Source: Schizochytrium sp. CCTCC M209059 | Taxonomy: Eukaryota > Sar > Bigyra > Thraustochytrida > Thraustochytriidae | NCBI GenBank assembly: GCA_000818945.1 | Contig: KN805371.1 | Span: forward strand, 1,302,696 to 1,366,695 | Reading direction: 5' to 3' | DNA length: 64,000 nucleotides | In this document: piece after piece, positions 27,890 to 38,138 of the stretch | How the letters are laid out: each line of letters begins with the position of its first letter | Position numbering within the stretch: position 1 is the stretch's first letter | The notes under the pieces: model-generated | What the model was told of the DNA's origin: nothing | What the model saw: only the letters and a program-made list of their open reading frames with translations | The model's database searches: none | Position numbers and translations under genes: made by a program

Positions 27890-28945
27890 TGTTCTCGCTC
27901 GACCTGTCCTTTGCGCTGTCACTCTCTCCCCGGCTGCGTCTCGCCGCCTTGCCTCGATCCCACCGATTGCGCTTTGCTTTGTCTCTCATGCACGCAAGTG
28001 TCTTGCGGCGACTTTTTGACGGCAGCCTCGTCTTTGGCAGCGTCTATGTACGTATACCAGGTGTTCGTTCTCAACGCGAAGCTCTTCGTGAAGACGAAGG
28101 CGAGAATTCCTCGGCCGCCTCCATTGGTTCCAGAGGTTCTGGAACAAACAATGCCACCATTGAGAACCTGTGGTCTCCGGCTTGAAGCTATTCTTGCTGC
28201 TACAGTGCTGCTGCTACAGTGCTGCTGCTACAGTGCTGCTGCTACAGTGCTGCTGCTGGCTGCTACAGTGTCACTTCGCCATCGTTGTACGGATCACTTC
28301 GTCCCCACTGGCACGCAGCTGACCTTTCTCCGCAGCCGCTCCCTCTTTGAAGATATGTTGATCGAGCAGTCCACACGACTGACTCTCACTTTCGATAAAG
28401 TCCAACCTTCATTTCGGCTCTTCAAAACTAGGTTATGCTGGATCGCCTTCGTGCCAGAAACGTCTGCAACACATTAACGTTAAGTAAGCGCTTCGCGTTG
28501 TGGATTTCCTCCTCCAAATCCTATCGTCTTCCCTTACCTCCCCGAAGAGACATGCGTACCTGCCTGCCACTGCGAGCTGCATCAGATCTGCTCATGTGCT
28601 CGAGGTGACAAGTTCGCAACGAGGACTCTGCCCTCTCGGAGCGGTCCTCCGCATGCAGCTGGATCTGGCGCCTCCTGCGAGCTCGTCCTCCGTTACATAC
28701 ATACATACTTGTAGTACTACGTACTACCGCCATCGACTCCCCGGCCCTACTAGGCTTAGCCTGGGCCTAGGTCCAGTAGGCCTCGCATAGCAAGCAATGA
28801 AATGAATGCGCTCTGGCACTTTATGATCGATCATTCATCGTGCCAGCCTGAGCGCAGAAGCGAAGCAAACCTCGACGCGGCGGCGCACGTGGCAGACCGT
28901 CATCGGCGCGGACTTTCCCTCTTCGGCCGGCGCGGCGCTGCCAGC
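27890..28945. promoter_or_regulatory. Divergent region between CrtZ and COG8, with a 14-bp minisatellite
   Basis: About 1 kb between head-to-head starts. The unit acagtgctgctgct occurs four times perfectly at 28202-28257, with partial units either side. An alternative in-frame ATG for COG8 lies at 28802. No other gene is seen. Confidence 0.45.
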
Positions 28946-31291
28946 ATGGCGGCAGCCCTGCGCGTGCGCACGGAGGAGGGGCCGGAGGCGGCGGCCGCGG
29001 AGGCGGAGGCGAAAGATGGCGAGGCCGCAGGTTTCCTTGCGAGCGCTATCGGGCGGCTCGGCATGGGCGAGCTCAACGCGGAGCCGCGGCGCCTCCAGGC
29101 GTCGATCGAGGCCATCGACGCGGAGATGAAGAGCCTGTCGGTGAAGCACTACGGCGTGCACATTCAGAGCGCCAAGGGCGTCGCCGCCGTGGCGAACGGC
29201 TGCAAGCGCACCGCAGGAAATGCCGCCAGGATACAGGAGAGCCTTGGCCAGCTGTCCACCTCGCTCGAGCAATTCCGGAGCATCGGCCAGCGAGTCGCTG
29301 ATGCGCACGCCCGTAATCGGCAAACGCTCGACAAGCACGTGCAGTTGCTCGAGCTGCTGCAGATCCCGCAGCTCATGGACACCTGTTCGCGTAACAATCT
29401 CTTTGACGAGGCCCTGGATCTCGCCTCATTTGCCAATACCCTCCAGTGGCGACACCGTGCCCTTGCCACAACACATGCTGGGCCCGAAGCCGATGCAGAC
29501 CCTGCAGCACAGGGATTTGCTAGCGGTGATGTAAGTGCAAGTGCACGGCAGTCAAAGCGCGAGGCGGCCTTTTCTGGTGGAACGGCCATCATCGACATGA
29601 TTGCGGGCGATGTAAATGCCTCGGCGCAGCACATGCGCAAGCAAATGCTGCAGCAATTGCGCCAGCAAATCAATCTGCCCACCTGTCTGCGCATTATTTC
29701 TTTGCTCAAGCGTCTCGACGCGCAAGAACGCGTGCGCCGCAACGCGGCCCAGAATCAAGTTTCCGAAGGTCCGGCGGCGACAGTGACAGGGGCTACTGCT
29801 GCTAACGCTAGTGGTAGCAGCAGCAATGGTGACTCAGCGCACACAGCTCGCCCCGGCGCTTCGGCGCAAGCAGACGAAATCCACCTCCGCTTTGAGTTTC
29901 TCGATTGTCGTGACGCCTACATTCGGTCGCTCGCCACAGAAGACATGGCGGCGTACACGAGCCGACCTTACCAGAGTTCTCTCAAGCTCATCGAGCGCTG
30001 TCGCGTCAACTGGTTCGATGTTATTACCCAATACAAGGCCATTTTCGCAACGGGAGACAACATATTGCAAGAACTTGAGGAGGATGGCGGTATTCTCGCA
30101 CGTTGGGTGTCCGGCAAGATGACGGACTTTTTGTTGATTCTCGAGAGCGCGATAAGCAACATTGAGGACTTTGGTTCTTTGGCCAATGTACTCGAGCAGG
30201 CCATGAAGTTTGGGCTGAGTCTCGCGCGCGTAGGCGCGGACTTTCGACCTCTTCTCATGGAGCCTTTTAAGCGTCGTATTTTTGATCTCATGATCAACTA
30301 TTGGCAGCAGGCTCTGGAGCGCGCTGTTCCTCTCCTCGAATCAGGCGACTGGGGCAAGCCTCTCCCCCTGCCTCGAGCTAATGCTGCAACTTCCAATGGC
30401 GTCGCCGGTGATGCACGCAAGCAAAAGCTTAGTAGCGGTGAGGGTGATGAGCGCGACCAATCGAACGGCCCTGGCAGTGAACTTGAGGAGAACGCTGACG
30501 GCGCAGAAGTTGAACTTTCGCTAAGCCCTCCACATGACCTGCTCGAGTTCCCCGTTGCCGCAGAAGCCATGAACATTTTTCTCACATCGTTTAACGAGCT
30601 TCGTCAGTGCGCAACTCCCATCGTAGCTGTGGATCTCGGTCGAACGCTCGCGGAGCAGCTCACCAAGCTTGCAGATGCTGCTCAAAAGTTCCACGACGAA
30701 AACACCGCGCGCTTGGCGGAAGACGCCGAGCTGCAGGAGCGATTCAACCGTCTTTGCGAAGTGATGGGCCGAACTTTTATGGCCCACATTCAAAGGTGCT
30801 TTGATGCTGTTTTTGACCGGGCCAAACTCACACGCTCAATTCGGACGTTTGTATCCATTTCTGAGACGCGCGACGCCTTTCTCGCCCTCAAGCTTGCTCC
30901 GTCTGCACCGCAACAACCGACAAAGTTTTCAGGACTAGCGCCTCCGCGTCCTGAAAGCCAACAGCTAGGCCAAGACCTTAGTACGGAGGAGCAAGTCCAG
31001 ACTGAGCCTACCAACGCAGCAGCAGCAACAGACCGCAATGGTATTGCTGACCATGTTGAAACTCACGAGCTGGATCATGAGGCGGAAGAGGGTGAAGGGA
31101 AGGAAGAGAAAGAAGATGCAAGTGAAGACGCCGATCTAGAAGAGGACGACGACGATGAAGAGGCTGAAGATGACAGCGAAAGCCACGGGGAAGATAATGA
31201 TCATGAGGCAGAGGAGGACGATGATGAGGACGATGATGAGGATGAGGATGAGGATGGCGACGATGAGGATGATGAGGGCGATGAAGTATAA
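28946..31291 (+). CDS. COG8: Conserved oligomeric Golgi complex subunit 8
   Basis: A 781-residue protein with a Dor1/COG8 domain. COG8 is a lobe-B subunit of the COG tether, which captures vesicles recycling glycosylation enzymes within the Golgi. Family signals include the coiled N-terminus (RRLQASIEAIDAEMKSLSVK), then QTLDKHVQLLELLQIPQLMD and RNNLFDEALDLASFANTLQW. Further matches are EFLDCRDAYIRSL and a long alpha-helical body containing DVITQYKAIF. Residues 680-781 are an extraordinarily acidic Asp/Glu tail, not typical of COG8. The ATG at 28946 has a Kozak-like context (agcATGG). An upstream in-frame ATG at 28802 adds 48 residues without family resemblance, so it is a less likely start. 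Confidence 0.85.
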   Translation: MAAALRVRTEEGPEAAAAEAEAKDGEAAGFLASAIGRLGMGELNAEPRRLQASIEAIDAEMKSLSVKHYGVHIQSAKGVAAVANGCKRTAGNAARIQESLGQLSTSLEQFRSIGQRVADAHARNRQTLDKHVQLLELLQIPQLMDTCSRNNLFDEALDLASFANTLQWRHRALATTHAGPEADADPAAQGFASGDVSASARQSKREAAFSGGTAIIDMIAGDVNASAQHMRKQMLQQLRQQINLPTCLRIISLLKRLDAQERVRRNAAQNQVSEGPAATVTGATAANASGSSSNGDSAHTARPGASAQADEIHLRFEFLDCRDAYIRSLATEDMAAYTSRPYQSSLKLIERCRVNWFDVITQYKAIFATGDNILQELEEDGGILARWVSGKMTDFLLILESAISNIEDFGSLANVLEQAMKFGLSLARVGADFRPLLMEPFKRRIFDLMINYWQQALERAVPLLESGDWGKPLPLPRANAATSNGVAGDARKQKLSSGEGDERDQSNGPGSELEENADGAEVELSLSPPHDLLEFPVAAEAMNIFLTSFNELRQCATPIVAVDLGRTLAEQLTKLADAAQKFHDENTARLAEDAELQERFNRLCEVMGRTFMAHIQRCFDAVFDRAKLTRSIRTFVSISETRDAFLALKLAPSAPQQPTKFSGLAPPRPESQQLGQDLSTEEQVQTEPTNAAAATDRNGIADHVETHELDHEAEEGEGKEEKEDASEDADLEEDDDDEEAEDDSESHGEDNDHEAEEDDDEDDDEDEDEDGDDEDDEGDEV

Positions 31292-31373
31292 TTTAGTCTG
31301 TTACCAAGCATAAGCATAAGAAAAAAAAATCAAACACATTTTCCATTTTGCTTGTTGTGCTCGTCTCTAGAAA

Positions 31374-34300
31374 TCAGTGTGAGAACGAAGTGTACATGTT
31401 CGCTGGTTGCGCATCACGATTGACGTAGAGTTCACCAAGATCGCTCATGTAGCGCATGGTAGGCCGGCCATGCGGGCAGTTCCAAGGTTGCTTGAGCTGA
31501 GGCATGTTCCGCAAGACCTTGTACATTTTCGTGCGATCCAAGTCGGTTCCAATCATGATGGCGCGGCGACAGGCTCGACTCGCAAACATGGCCCGGGTGC
31601 GCGGCAGCTGAGGAGGCACATACTTGAGCTGGTCGCGCATGTCTCTTGGAGGCGGAGGATTCTCGCGCAAAACCGAGGCCAACTCACGCACGTCCTCGGG
31701 TCCGAACTCCGTCTTGAGGCTATGGGGGATGCCCACAAGCCGCAAGCGCTGTGTGGCAGGGGTCACAACATAATCATCACCGTCCGTATTCGCGTGGTCG
31801 CTGGACTCGCCCGTCGCCGCATCCAGAGCGATCGCTTCTGGCGCGAAGCGGAACCCATTGTATTCGAAGATGTCGAGGTTGTCTCGTACAACTTGAGCGT
31901 CCGTGGCGCTAAGCTCGACTGGGAACGGTCGCATGAGTGGCTGGTGCTGGATCTTGGTGGTGATCTGAAGAGTCTCAAAAAGATACTTTTCATCGCACGC
32001 ATGCTGGTCAAAAATGAAGAGGTCTTTGTTACATCGACCGATAATGAAGCCCTTATTGAATTGACCAATCACCTCGACCTTAGCGAAGTCCCGCTTGCCA
32101 AACACGCGCTCGCTTGCTCGGCCTTCCTGGCCTTGCTTTCCGCCTCTAGATGCTGTTGCGCCAGGGGCGCTCGCATTTGTTCTAGATGCCTCGAATTCCT
32201 CATCGATGCCAATCTCGTCGTCGAGCCCGGGAACAGCGCGACGACGTCCGCTACTAAGACTTCCCTGTGTGCTGGTTTCAACGTCAGCACTCCTTTTGTC
32301 GAGAATGCTCGCATTGTCGCTTTCACCAGTGCGGCTGCTTGCTCCGTCGGCAGGCTCCACGTCAATTCCCCGAAGAAAAGGGCCCATCTTGGCCTCGTCT
32401 TGAAGCTGAGCAGCAATACGAGTCATTGAGCTGGTGCGCATGGCCACGTAGTCGGTGCGGAAGCGCTTGAGATTCGGTAGCTCAATTACATTGTCGTCGC
32501 CGTGTGTCAAATCGAGGAGCGTACCATCCTCGAGATGCTGCTGCGGGGACGCCGCCGTGACTCGTTTCCTCGGACGGGATCTCGGTGGTGGCATGGATCG
32601 GTCCACACGCGGAGAACCCGACGCGCGTCTGATCTTTTTGCCCGGCGAGGATGGCGATCCCAGAGGTGTCGCTGGCGGCGTCCGAACACGCTTCCTGCCA
32701 TGCGGAATGTGCGGGCTTTCCTCGATGTCGGATTCGACACCAGGTGCATCTTCGTCGTGACCACTTTCTTCGTGTTCCACTGCGCGTGTCACGGCGCTCT
32801 TGCCTTTCGCTTGGGATGTCGGCCGAACTGCCCGTTTGCGTGCTTGGGGTTGTGCTCCTGCTTGTTCTCGTACATTCGCCTCGGAATCATCCATGACCTC
32901 GTCATTGGCATCATTTTGCTCGCTTATATCATCATCATCATCGTCGTCGTCGTCGTCGTTGCCACCGCCGCTGCCGTCATCGTTGTCGTCGCCTTGATCT
33001 CCATCAATCGCAACTTTATTGTCATCCTCATCTTTATCGTCGCCAACAAGCGCGCGAATACGTTCGATGCGGTTTCTCGATGTCGAGTTTCCAAACAGTT
33101 CGCGATCTAAACTGCCAAGTGAACCTGTGGAATGCTGCTGACTTTCGGGTCCCCCCGATGCAACAGATGTCCGTTTCTTGTAGCTCTCGTTCCCGGCATT
33201 GTCCTTGTCGACATCTCCTTCACCGACAGCATCATCATCATCAGCAGCAGCAGCAGCAATAGCAGCAGCAGCAGCAGCTGAAGCGGCATCATCATCACCC
33301 TTCTTTCCACGATGATTCAAAGTGGCGCTTGGGCTTGCGTCGAGATTGCGATCTCTTGCAGGTAAAGCATCCATTTGGCTCGCAGAGACAAGCATCTCCT
33401 CCTCGTCGCTAATATCGCCAGAACGATGGCCACTTGTTTCGCCGCCGCGCTGGGCACTTCCTGCGCCCGCACGGATAGAAAGACCGCCTGTAGAGGCAGG
33501 CGTTGGTGGAGGAGCCGCTGGTAAATTTGACTCTGTAACCTCTGATGCAAAGGCCTGCGACAACAGTTTCTGCTTTGCTGGAGTACCAAGACCAGGCGCG
33601 AGGTTACCGCTATGTGCGGCAGCGGCAGCTGCAGCTGAAGTAGAAGCGGAAGAGGTGTTCCACAAGTCGCGCACGGTCTGCGACTGTGTCATGATGTTAT
33701 CGTCTCGTTTCCACAAGTCTTCGAATTGTGTTTTGAGCTGCGCAAGAAGAACCTCCTCGCCGACAAGGAAGACTTCGCGCTTGTCCGGCGTCACGTTGAT
33801 GTCATACGATCCGGGTGGGACGATCCAATTGAGGAAAATTGCAGGTTTGTGTTTCATCTCGTGCTGTCTGTACACACTGTTGATGATGCGCGATCCTTTG
33901 GAAAAGTCAACGGGCCGCCCATTAATGTACCAGAACTGGCGGTCACTGCTCCCGAGCCCAATGCCTCCCCCAACTTTGGAAACGAACCCTTGGAGCTTGA
34001 TATGGTTCGAAGAAGCACCGTTGCCCATCTCGATTTTATCGTTGTCATCGTTGTCGTCGTCGTCGTCGTCGTCATCATCATTATCGTTTTCGCCTTTAGC
34101 ATCGATCGCGGTCCATTTGCCAGTCGCTCTTCCCTTGACGTTGTCGCTATCGCCATCGCCATCATTTTTGTCGTCTTCTGCACCCGCAGCGTCTGGATCG
34201 AAGCCCGCCTGTGCAAATGGACGTGACTTTGGCCGTTTGCCTGTGCGTGAATCCGTCGTTCGTGGCTGCTTCCCCGCGGCAGTTCTAAGCGCGTCCTCCG

Positions 34301-35333
34301 ATTGGAGTTGCATGTCAATGGGCTCGAGACTGTTTGCAAGGCTTACACCGAAAAGGGAGGTGACACTCGCCTTGAGTGTTTTGGCCCCGGTGGTCTGTAA
34401 CATGATCTTTTTGTTGGTTGCAGAGGTGTGGTGTATGCAAGAGATGCGCACTCCTGAGCACATGACGGCGTACGCTTGGAGCAAGAGTAGCATGCGAGAA
34501 AACTGCGTTTTGATTGTCCGTTGAAATTCGCGACGACGTACAGGCAAGGTGCTAAAGAGCTCGCTGATTGTGATTTGCGTGCCGACCGTTCGCTGTTGCG
34601 GCGATTCGTCGAGCAGGGTGCCGTCGCGTCGAAAGGTCGCACGCAGGCCAGCAATGTCCTTTTCGGTGCGCGTAAACACCTCAATGCCACCTTCGGGGCA
34701 AAGGTCGCACAAAGACGAGAGGGCCTCGCCACGGAAGCCAAACGAGCGCACGCCCGCAAGATCGTCGAAAGACGATATCTTGGATGTCCAGTGCTTCTGC
34801 ATCATCTTCTCAAGGTTATCGCGCGACACCCCTGACCCATTGTCGGACACAGAAAACTTCTCAAGACCTTGTTTCCAAAGCGCGACCTCGATGCGCGTCG
34901 CGCCGGCATCGAGGGCATTTTCCACGAGTTCCTTGACGGCTGTCGCAAGATTCGTGACGACCTGGCCCGAGCACATGCGTCGCACCACGGTCGCATCCAG
35001 CGAGCCAATTTGTCTAACAGGGAGCTGCGATTCGTCGACAGTCTCTTGCCCGTTGCTTTCTTCGATGTCTTCCGCGTTCCCGTCCTCCTGTGGCTTGCTC
35101 TTGTTGTTCGCTTCGTTGTGGTCGTTAGACGCAGAGGCTGTCGGTGGTGGTGGAACAGCAGTGCTATCGTCGACAATGTCCTTGGACTTGAGATTGACAT
35201 TCGCACGACTCGAGACGTCGCGGCCCGATTCGCTCTCCCCGACGACTTCGCTAGCTCTCCCATCCTCCGCGCCCGCAGGGTCGTCGCTAGCGTGGGCGGC
35301 GTGCTCGCCAAGTTTTGCGGTTCCGCCAACCAT
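31374..35333 (-). CDS. MutL-homologue mismatch-repair endonuclease, PMS1/PMS2-type
   Basis: A 1319-residue MutL-alpha endonuclease subunit, which nicks the daughter strand after MutS recognition. The N-terminal GHKL ATPase begins near residue 106: motif I is KELVENALDAGA (Glu and Asn at about 135-139), motif II is DNGSGV (164-169), and motif III is RSFGFRGEALSS. The transducer half includes GFVSKVGGGIGLGSSDRQFW, YINGRPVD and INVTPDKRE, split by a roughly 100-residue acidic insertion. A 500-residue linker of Ser/Asp/Ala repeats follows. The C-terminal domain keeps all nuclease motifs: DQHACDEKYLFE at about 1109-1120 (metal site DQHAx2Ex4E), SRACRR, and the zinc-site CPHGRPTM. The family size is usually 850-1000, so the linker is enlarged. 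Start ATG is 35333. Its stop is only 82 bp from the COG8 stop. Confidence 0.95.
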   Translation of the reverse strand: MVGGTAKLGEHAAHASDDPAGAEDGRASEVVGESESGRDVSSRANVNLKSKDIVDDSTAVPPPPTASASNDHNEANNKSKPQEDGNAEDIEESNGQETVDESQLPVRQIGSLDATVVRRMCSGQVVTNLATAVKELVENALDAGATRIEVALWKQGLEKFSVSDNGSGVSRDNLEKMMQKHWTSKISSFDDLAGVRSFGFRGEALSSLCDLCPEGGIEVFTRTEKDIAGLRATFRRDGTLLDESPQQRTVGTQITISELFSTLPVRRREFQRTIKTQFSRMLLLLQAYAVMCSGVRISCIHHTSATNKKIMLQTTGAKTLKASVTSLFGVSLANSLEPIDMQLQSEDALRTAAGKQPRTTDSRTGKRPKSRPFAQAGFDPDAAGAEDDKNDGDGDSDNVKGRATGKWTAIDAKGENDNDDDDDDDDDNDDNDKIEMGNGASSNHIKLQGFVSKVGGGIGLGSSDRQFWYINGRPVDFSKGSRIINSVYRQHEMKHKPAIFLNWIVPPGSYDINVTPDKREVFLVGEEVLLAQLKTQFEDLWKRDDNIMTQSQTVRDLWNTSSASTSAAAAAAAHSGNLAPGLGTPAKQKLLSQAFASEVTESNLPAAPPPTPASTGGLSIRAGAGSAQRGGETSGHRSGDISDEEEMLVSASQMDALPARDRNLDASPSATLNHRGKKGDDDAASAAAAAAIAAAAADDDDAVGEGDVDKDNAGNESYKKRTSVASGGPESQQHSTGSLGSLDRELFGNSTSRNRIERIRALVGDDKDEDDNKVAIDGDQGDDNDDGSGGGNDDDDDDDDDDISEQNDANDEVMDDSEANVREQAGAQPQARKRAVRPTSQAKGKSAVTRAVEHEESGHDEDAPGVESDIEESPHIPHGRKRVRTPPATPLGSPSSPGKKIRRASGSPRVDRSMPPPRSRPRKRVTAASPQQHLEDGTLLDLTHGDDNVIELPNLKRFRTDYVAMRTSSMTRIAAQLQDEAKMGPFLRGIDVEPADGASSRTGESDNASILDKRSADVETSTQGSLSSGRRRAVPGLDDEIGIDEEFEASRTNASAPGATASRGGKQGQEGRASERVFGKRDFAKVEVIGQFNKGFIIGRCNKDLFIFDQHACDEKYLFETLQITTKIQHQPLMRPFPVELSATDAQVVRDNLDIFEYNGFRFAPEAIALDAATGESSDHANTDGDDYVVTPATQRLRLVGIPHSLKTEFGPEDVRELASVLRENPPPPRDMRDQLKYVPPQLPRTRAMFASRACRRAIMIGTDLDRTKMYKVLRNMPQLKQPWNCPHGRPTMRYMSDLGELYVNRDAQPANMYTSFSH

Positions 35334-35978
35334 GACAGCCAACTGCGCGATGCCTCGCGCAGCCGAAGGCGTCTTCGTTTTCCTTTCTTTTCTTTGTTTC
35401 TCCTCCTGCGCGTGCTTGCTGCCTCAGCGCGCGCGCGCGTGGAGCAGCAGCAGCAGCAGCGGCTTCTGCGCCGCCTGGCGGCCCCGCAACGCGCTCTGCT
35501 CCGACGTCAGCTTGGTCAAAATCTGAAGCGCGATTTTGTTTTGCTTTTAAATGAACTGCTCCCTCGTTTGTGGGGCAAACAAAAAAGTTGAGATTCCTCG
35601 AGCACAAGCGCTCAACTTTGTAGGCCAGCCAGCCTTTTGCTGAGGGACGAAGTAATGTTCGTGTCTTTGCTACAGGAGAAGGGACCTGATGCCATTTGCC
35701 AAGCTCTGTGCATATGTCTCTCTCTCTCGTTCTCTCAAATGATTGTTTTACTTTTTAGGCCGAGGCCCAAACGAGGCCAATAGGCTGGTAAAAGGCCAAG
35801 GCCTGTGCGAATGTTCATTCATTCATTCATTCATTCATTCATTCATTTATTCACTCATTCGTTCGTTGGTTCATCGTAAATCTTGTAGTAGGCCTAGCCT
35901 TGATCTCATCGAAATGTTTTTGTGCACGAGGCACGCAAATTGCTCGATCTTGAACGTGAAAAATGGTCGCAACCGTCG
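35334..35978. other. Spacer between PMS and CLC-B with ATTC repeat
   Basis: It holds the PMS promoter side and the CLC-B 3' flank. An ATTC tetranucleotide run, perfect at 35817-35846 and degenerate to about 35860, lies here. No gene is seen. Confidence 0.5.
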
Positions 35979-38138
35979 TCAATTTGGTGAAGGTGGTTTT
36001 TGACGTAGCGCCGCAAGCGCACGGAGGCCAAAGGCGAGACCGCAGGATGTGAGATGTGCTGTGATACAGGCCATGAAAATTGGCGTAGCCTGCGAAGGAC
36101 CAAGATTGAAGGAAAAGGCGATCATGAGTAAAAAGGTGAGCGGAACAGGAGCAACTGCAGCTGGCACGGCAGCCGTGAAGCAGGTGTCGGCCAACAAGAG
36201 CGGGAGAATATCTTGATCATCGATGACTCGCGCAAATCCAAGACCTACCGAGGATCCAATGAAAATGAGCGGAAATATAGCGCCGCCGACGAACCCAGAA
36301 GCGTTCGAGACGCCAAAGGCAAGTGACTTGAGAATTGCGGAGACAAAAAGTGTCTTGGGGTCGATGAGATGGACCGCTGCGAGCTTAGAGAGACCGGCCG
36401 TCTGCGTGCTGCCACTGCCGATGGTGAGAGGCGCAGCAATGGCAAGAAGACCAACGAGTATACCTCCTAGTACAGGAAGAATGACGTTTGCTGTGCGCGG
36501 ATTCCGGATCACCTTGGTCTCGAGTAGCCCAAAGCATAATTTGGGAATTCCAGCGAGGAAAATGACATGGACGAAACCCACAACGCCAGCCACGATGCCG
36601 ATGATGGCGCCTCGGAATTGATCGCCAGCTTCGAACTGATGGGAGAGTTCGAGCGGATTTAAGGGGAGATAGGTTTTCCGAGCTAGGGCAAAAAAGACAG
36701 CAAAGGAAGCCGAAGAAGCGACTGTCATCATGCAGACTGCGCGCATGTACCGCAAGTGCATTGTCTCCATGCGACCGACTTCGAGCATGGCGACTACCGA
36801 AATGATCGGGCTCGGAAAGAGCCCGCCCATTGCTCCAGCCATGCCATTGACGACATTTTGTTGAGTCATTTCGGACGAGAGGCCGCGATATTCGGACCAC
36901 GCCTGACCGAGACCGCCGCCAAGAGATCCCATGGCCGCTTCGGGCCCCAATGAAACTCCGCCGCAAAGAGATAGGAAAGACACGATGACAACTTTTGCCG
37001 CCTCTTTGGGATCCACATGCTGCGCCTTGACCTCGGCGAAAAATCCACTCGTCTCGGCAGGAAAGTTGACGCCCAGCCGTGAAAGACCAACAACAAGTCC
37101 CATGCCCGTAGTGAAGGCCAGCCAGAACCACTTGCCCGTTCCGAGCCCAACGGCCTCGGCCTCCGTAATTGAGGGGACTATAACATCTTCCCCAAATACG
37201 GCTGCTTGTACCTTTTCGATGGCCGTCAAGTACGCATAGGCAATCAGACCCATGGCGGCACCGATGATGAGGCAAAGGCCAACGTGCTTCCAGAACGATG
37301 CTTCACCTGCGTACTTGGGGAACAGATTATCAAGCGGACGTTCTTTCGGAGCGTTGGACTCGTCTGTATCTGCCTCTGCAGGTCCCTCTGAACGTGAACT
37401 GATTCCTTTAGCACGATCTTCGTGATGATTTCCAGCATCGACGATGACCATGTGTGTATCATCGATCGAACGGACGAGAACGCCGCTCGTATCTGTGCTT
37501 GGCAGCGTCTGGGGGGAAACGCTTGTATCACTCGCTGGTGAAAGGTGCGCTTCTTCGTTGTCCATCATTTGTCGCGGTGTAGTGTCCAAAGGTTGCGCCT
37601 GCGATAAAACATTCGCGTCTTTGGCCTCGACTGAACGCGAATTCTGCGCCGCAGTCCAATGGGTCTCAAGATGTTTCTCAATTTGTTTGGAGAGGGCGAT
37701 CTGACCCTCCTCAGAGTTGATGATGTCGTCCTTGCGATCCTCAGGAATTTCGAGGCTAAACATATATGTAGGCTTGCGCGCGTCTTTGACGAAGGCAGCG
37801 CTTTGACGTTGGTACGCTTCGTGGAGAAGACGTGAAGCGTGGCCCAGGCACTCTTGACGACCATTCACATACCAGAACTGCGCGGCTCTCTGAGGTTCAA
37901 CTTTGGAGCCGCCGTGGCCCTCTGACTCGTTGGCAACGGAAGAAACGAAGCCTCCAAGTTTGACCTCGCATGGAGGTCCTGTATTTCGAAGGTCAACCTG
38001 AACAGTTGTCTTGACGGGCGTAAGCTTGTGTGCCTGCTCCAAAAGGATTGCGACTGCTCCTGGGTCCGTGTCTTTGTGTGTCTTTTGCAGGGGCGATGCC
38101 AGGTCGCCAACGCTGCTTGTGCGCGTCTTCGTCGGCAT
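35979..38138 (-). CDS. CLC-family chloride channel/transporter B with MutL-like N-terminal extension
   Basis: A 719-residue protein. Residues about 278-715 are a CLC anion channel/transporter core. The GREGP region is altered to GGVSLGPEAAMG, so the usual gating-Glu position before GP is Leu, with a Glu directly after it. GGAIFPLIFIGS matches the third selectivity motif. There are no CBS domains. Residues about 25-165 are unlike any CLC. They resemble the MutL/PMS transducer domain, with KLGGFVSSVA, AAQFWYVNGR, ASRLLHEAYQ and RKPTYMFSLEIP matching GFVSKV, DRQFWYINGR, SRIINSVYRQ and HKPAIFLNWIVP in the adjacent PMS gene. An internal ATG pair at 37568 (MMDNEEAHL) resembles the start of CLC-A (MMDVYAELR), so translation could begin there and give 529 residues. 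It is a tandem paralogue of the gene upstream. Confidence 0.82.
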   Translation of the reverse strand: MPTKTRTSSVGDLASPLQKTHKDTDPGAVAILLEQAHKLTPVKTTVQVDLRNTGPPCEVKLGGFVSSVANESEGHGGSKVEPQRAAQFWYVNGRQECLGHASRLLHEAYQRQSAAFVKDARKPTYMFSLEIPEDRKDDIINSEEGQIALSKQIEKHLETHWTAAQNSRSVEAKDANVLSQAQPLDTTPRQMMDNEEAHLSPASDTSVSPQTLPSTDTSGVLVRSIDDTHMVIVDAGNHHEDRAKGISSRSEGPAEADTDESNAPKERPLDNLFPKYAGEASFWKHVGLCLIIGAAMGLIAYAYLTAIEKVQAAVFGEDVIVPSITEAEAVGLGTGKWFWLAFTTGMGLVVGLSRLGVNFPAETSGFFAEVKAQHVDPKEAAKVVIVSFLSLCGGVSLGPEAAMGSLGGGLGQAWSEYRGLSSEMTQQNVVNGMAGAMGGLFPSPIISVVAMLEVGRMETMHLRYMRAVCMMTVASSASFAVFFALARKTYLPLNPLELSHQFEAGDQFRGAIIGIVAGVVGFVHVIFLAGIPKLCFGLLETKVIRNPRTANVILPVLGGILVGLLAIAAPLTIGSGSTQTAGLSKLAAVHLIDPKTLFVSAILKSLAFGVSNASGFVGGAIFPLIFIGSSVGLGFARVIDDQDILPLLLADTCFTAAVPAAVAPVPLTFLLMIAFSFNLGPSQATPIFMACITAHLTSCGLAFGLRALAALRQKPPSPN
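37568..38138 (-). other. MutL/PMS transducer-like fragment ahead of CLC-B
   Basis: The in-frame segment encodes the PMS-like residues described for CLC-B. At DNA level, 37861-37880 matches 33919-33938 of the PMS gene at 17 of 20 positions on the same strand. The ATPase motifs and the NVTPDKR loop are missing, so it is not a functional MutL. It is probably a duplication remnant. Confidence 0.6.
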
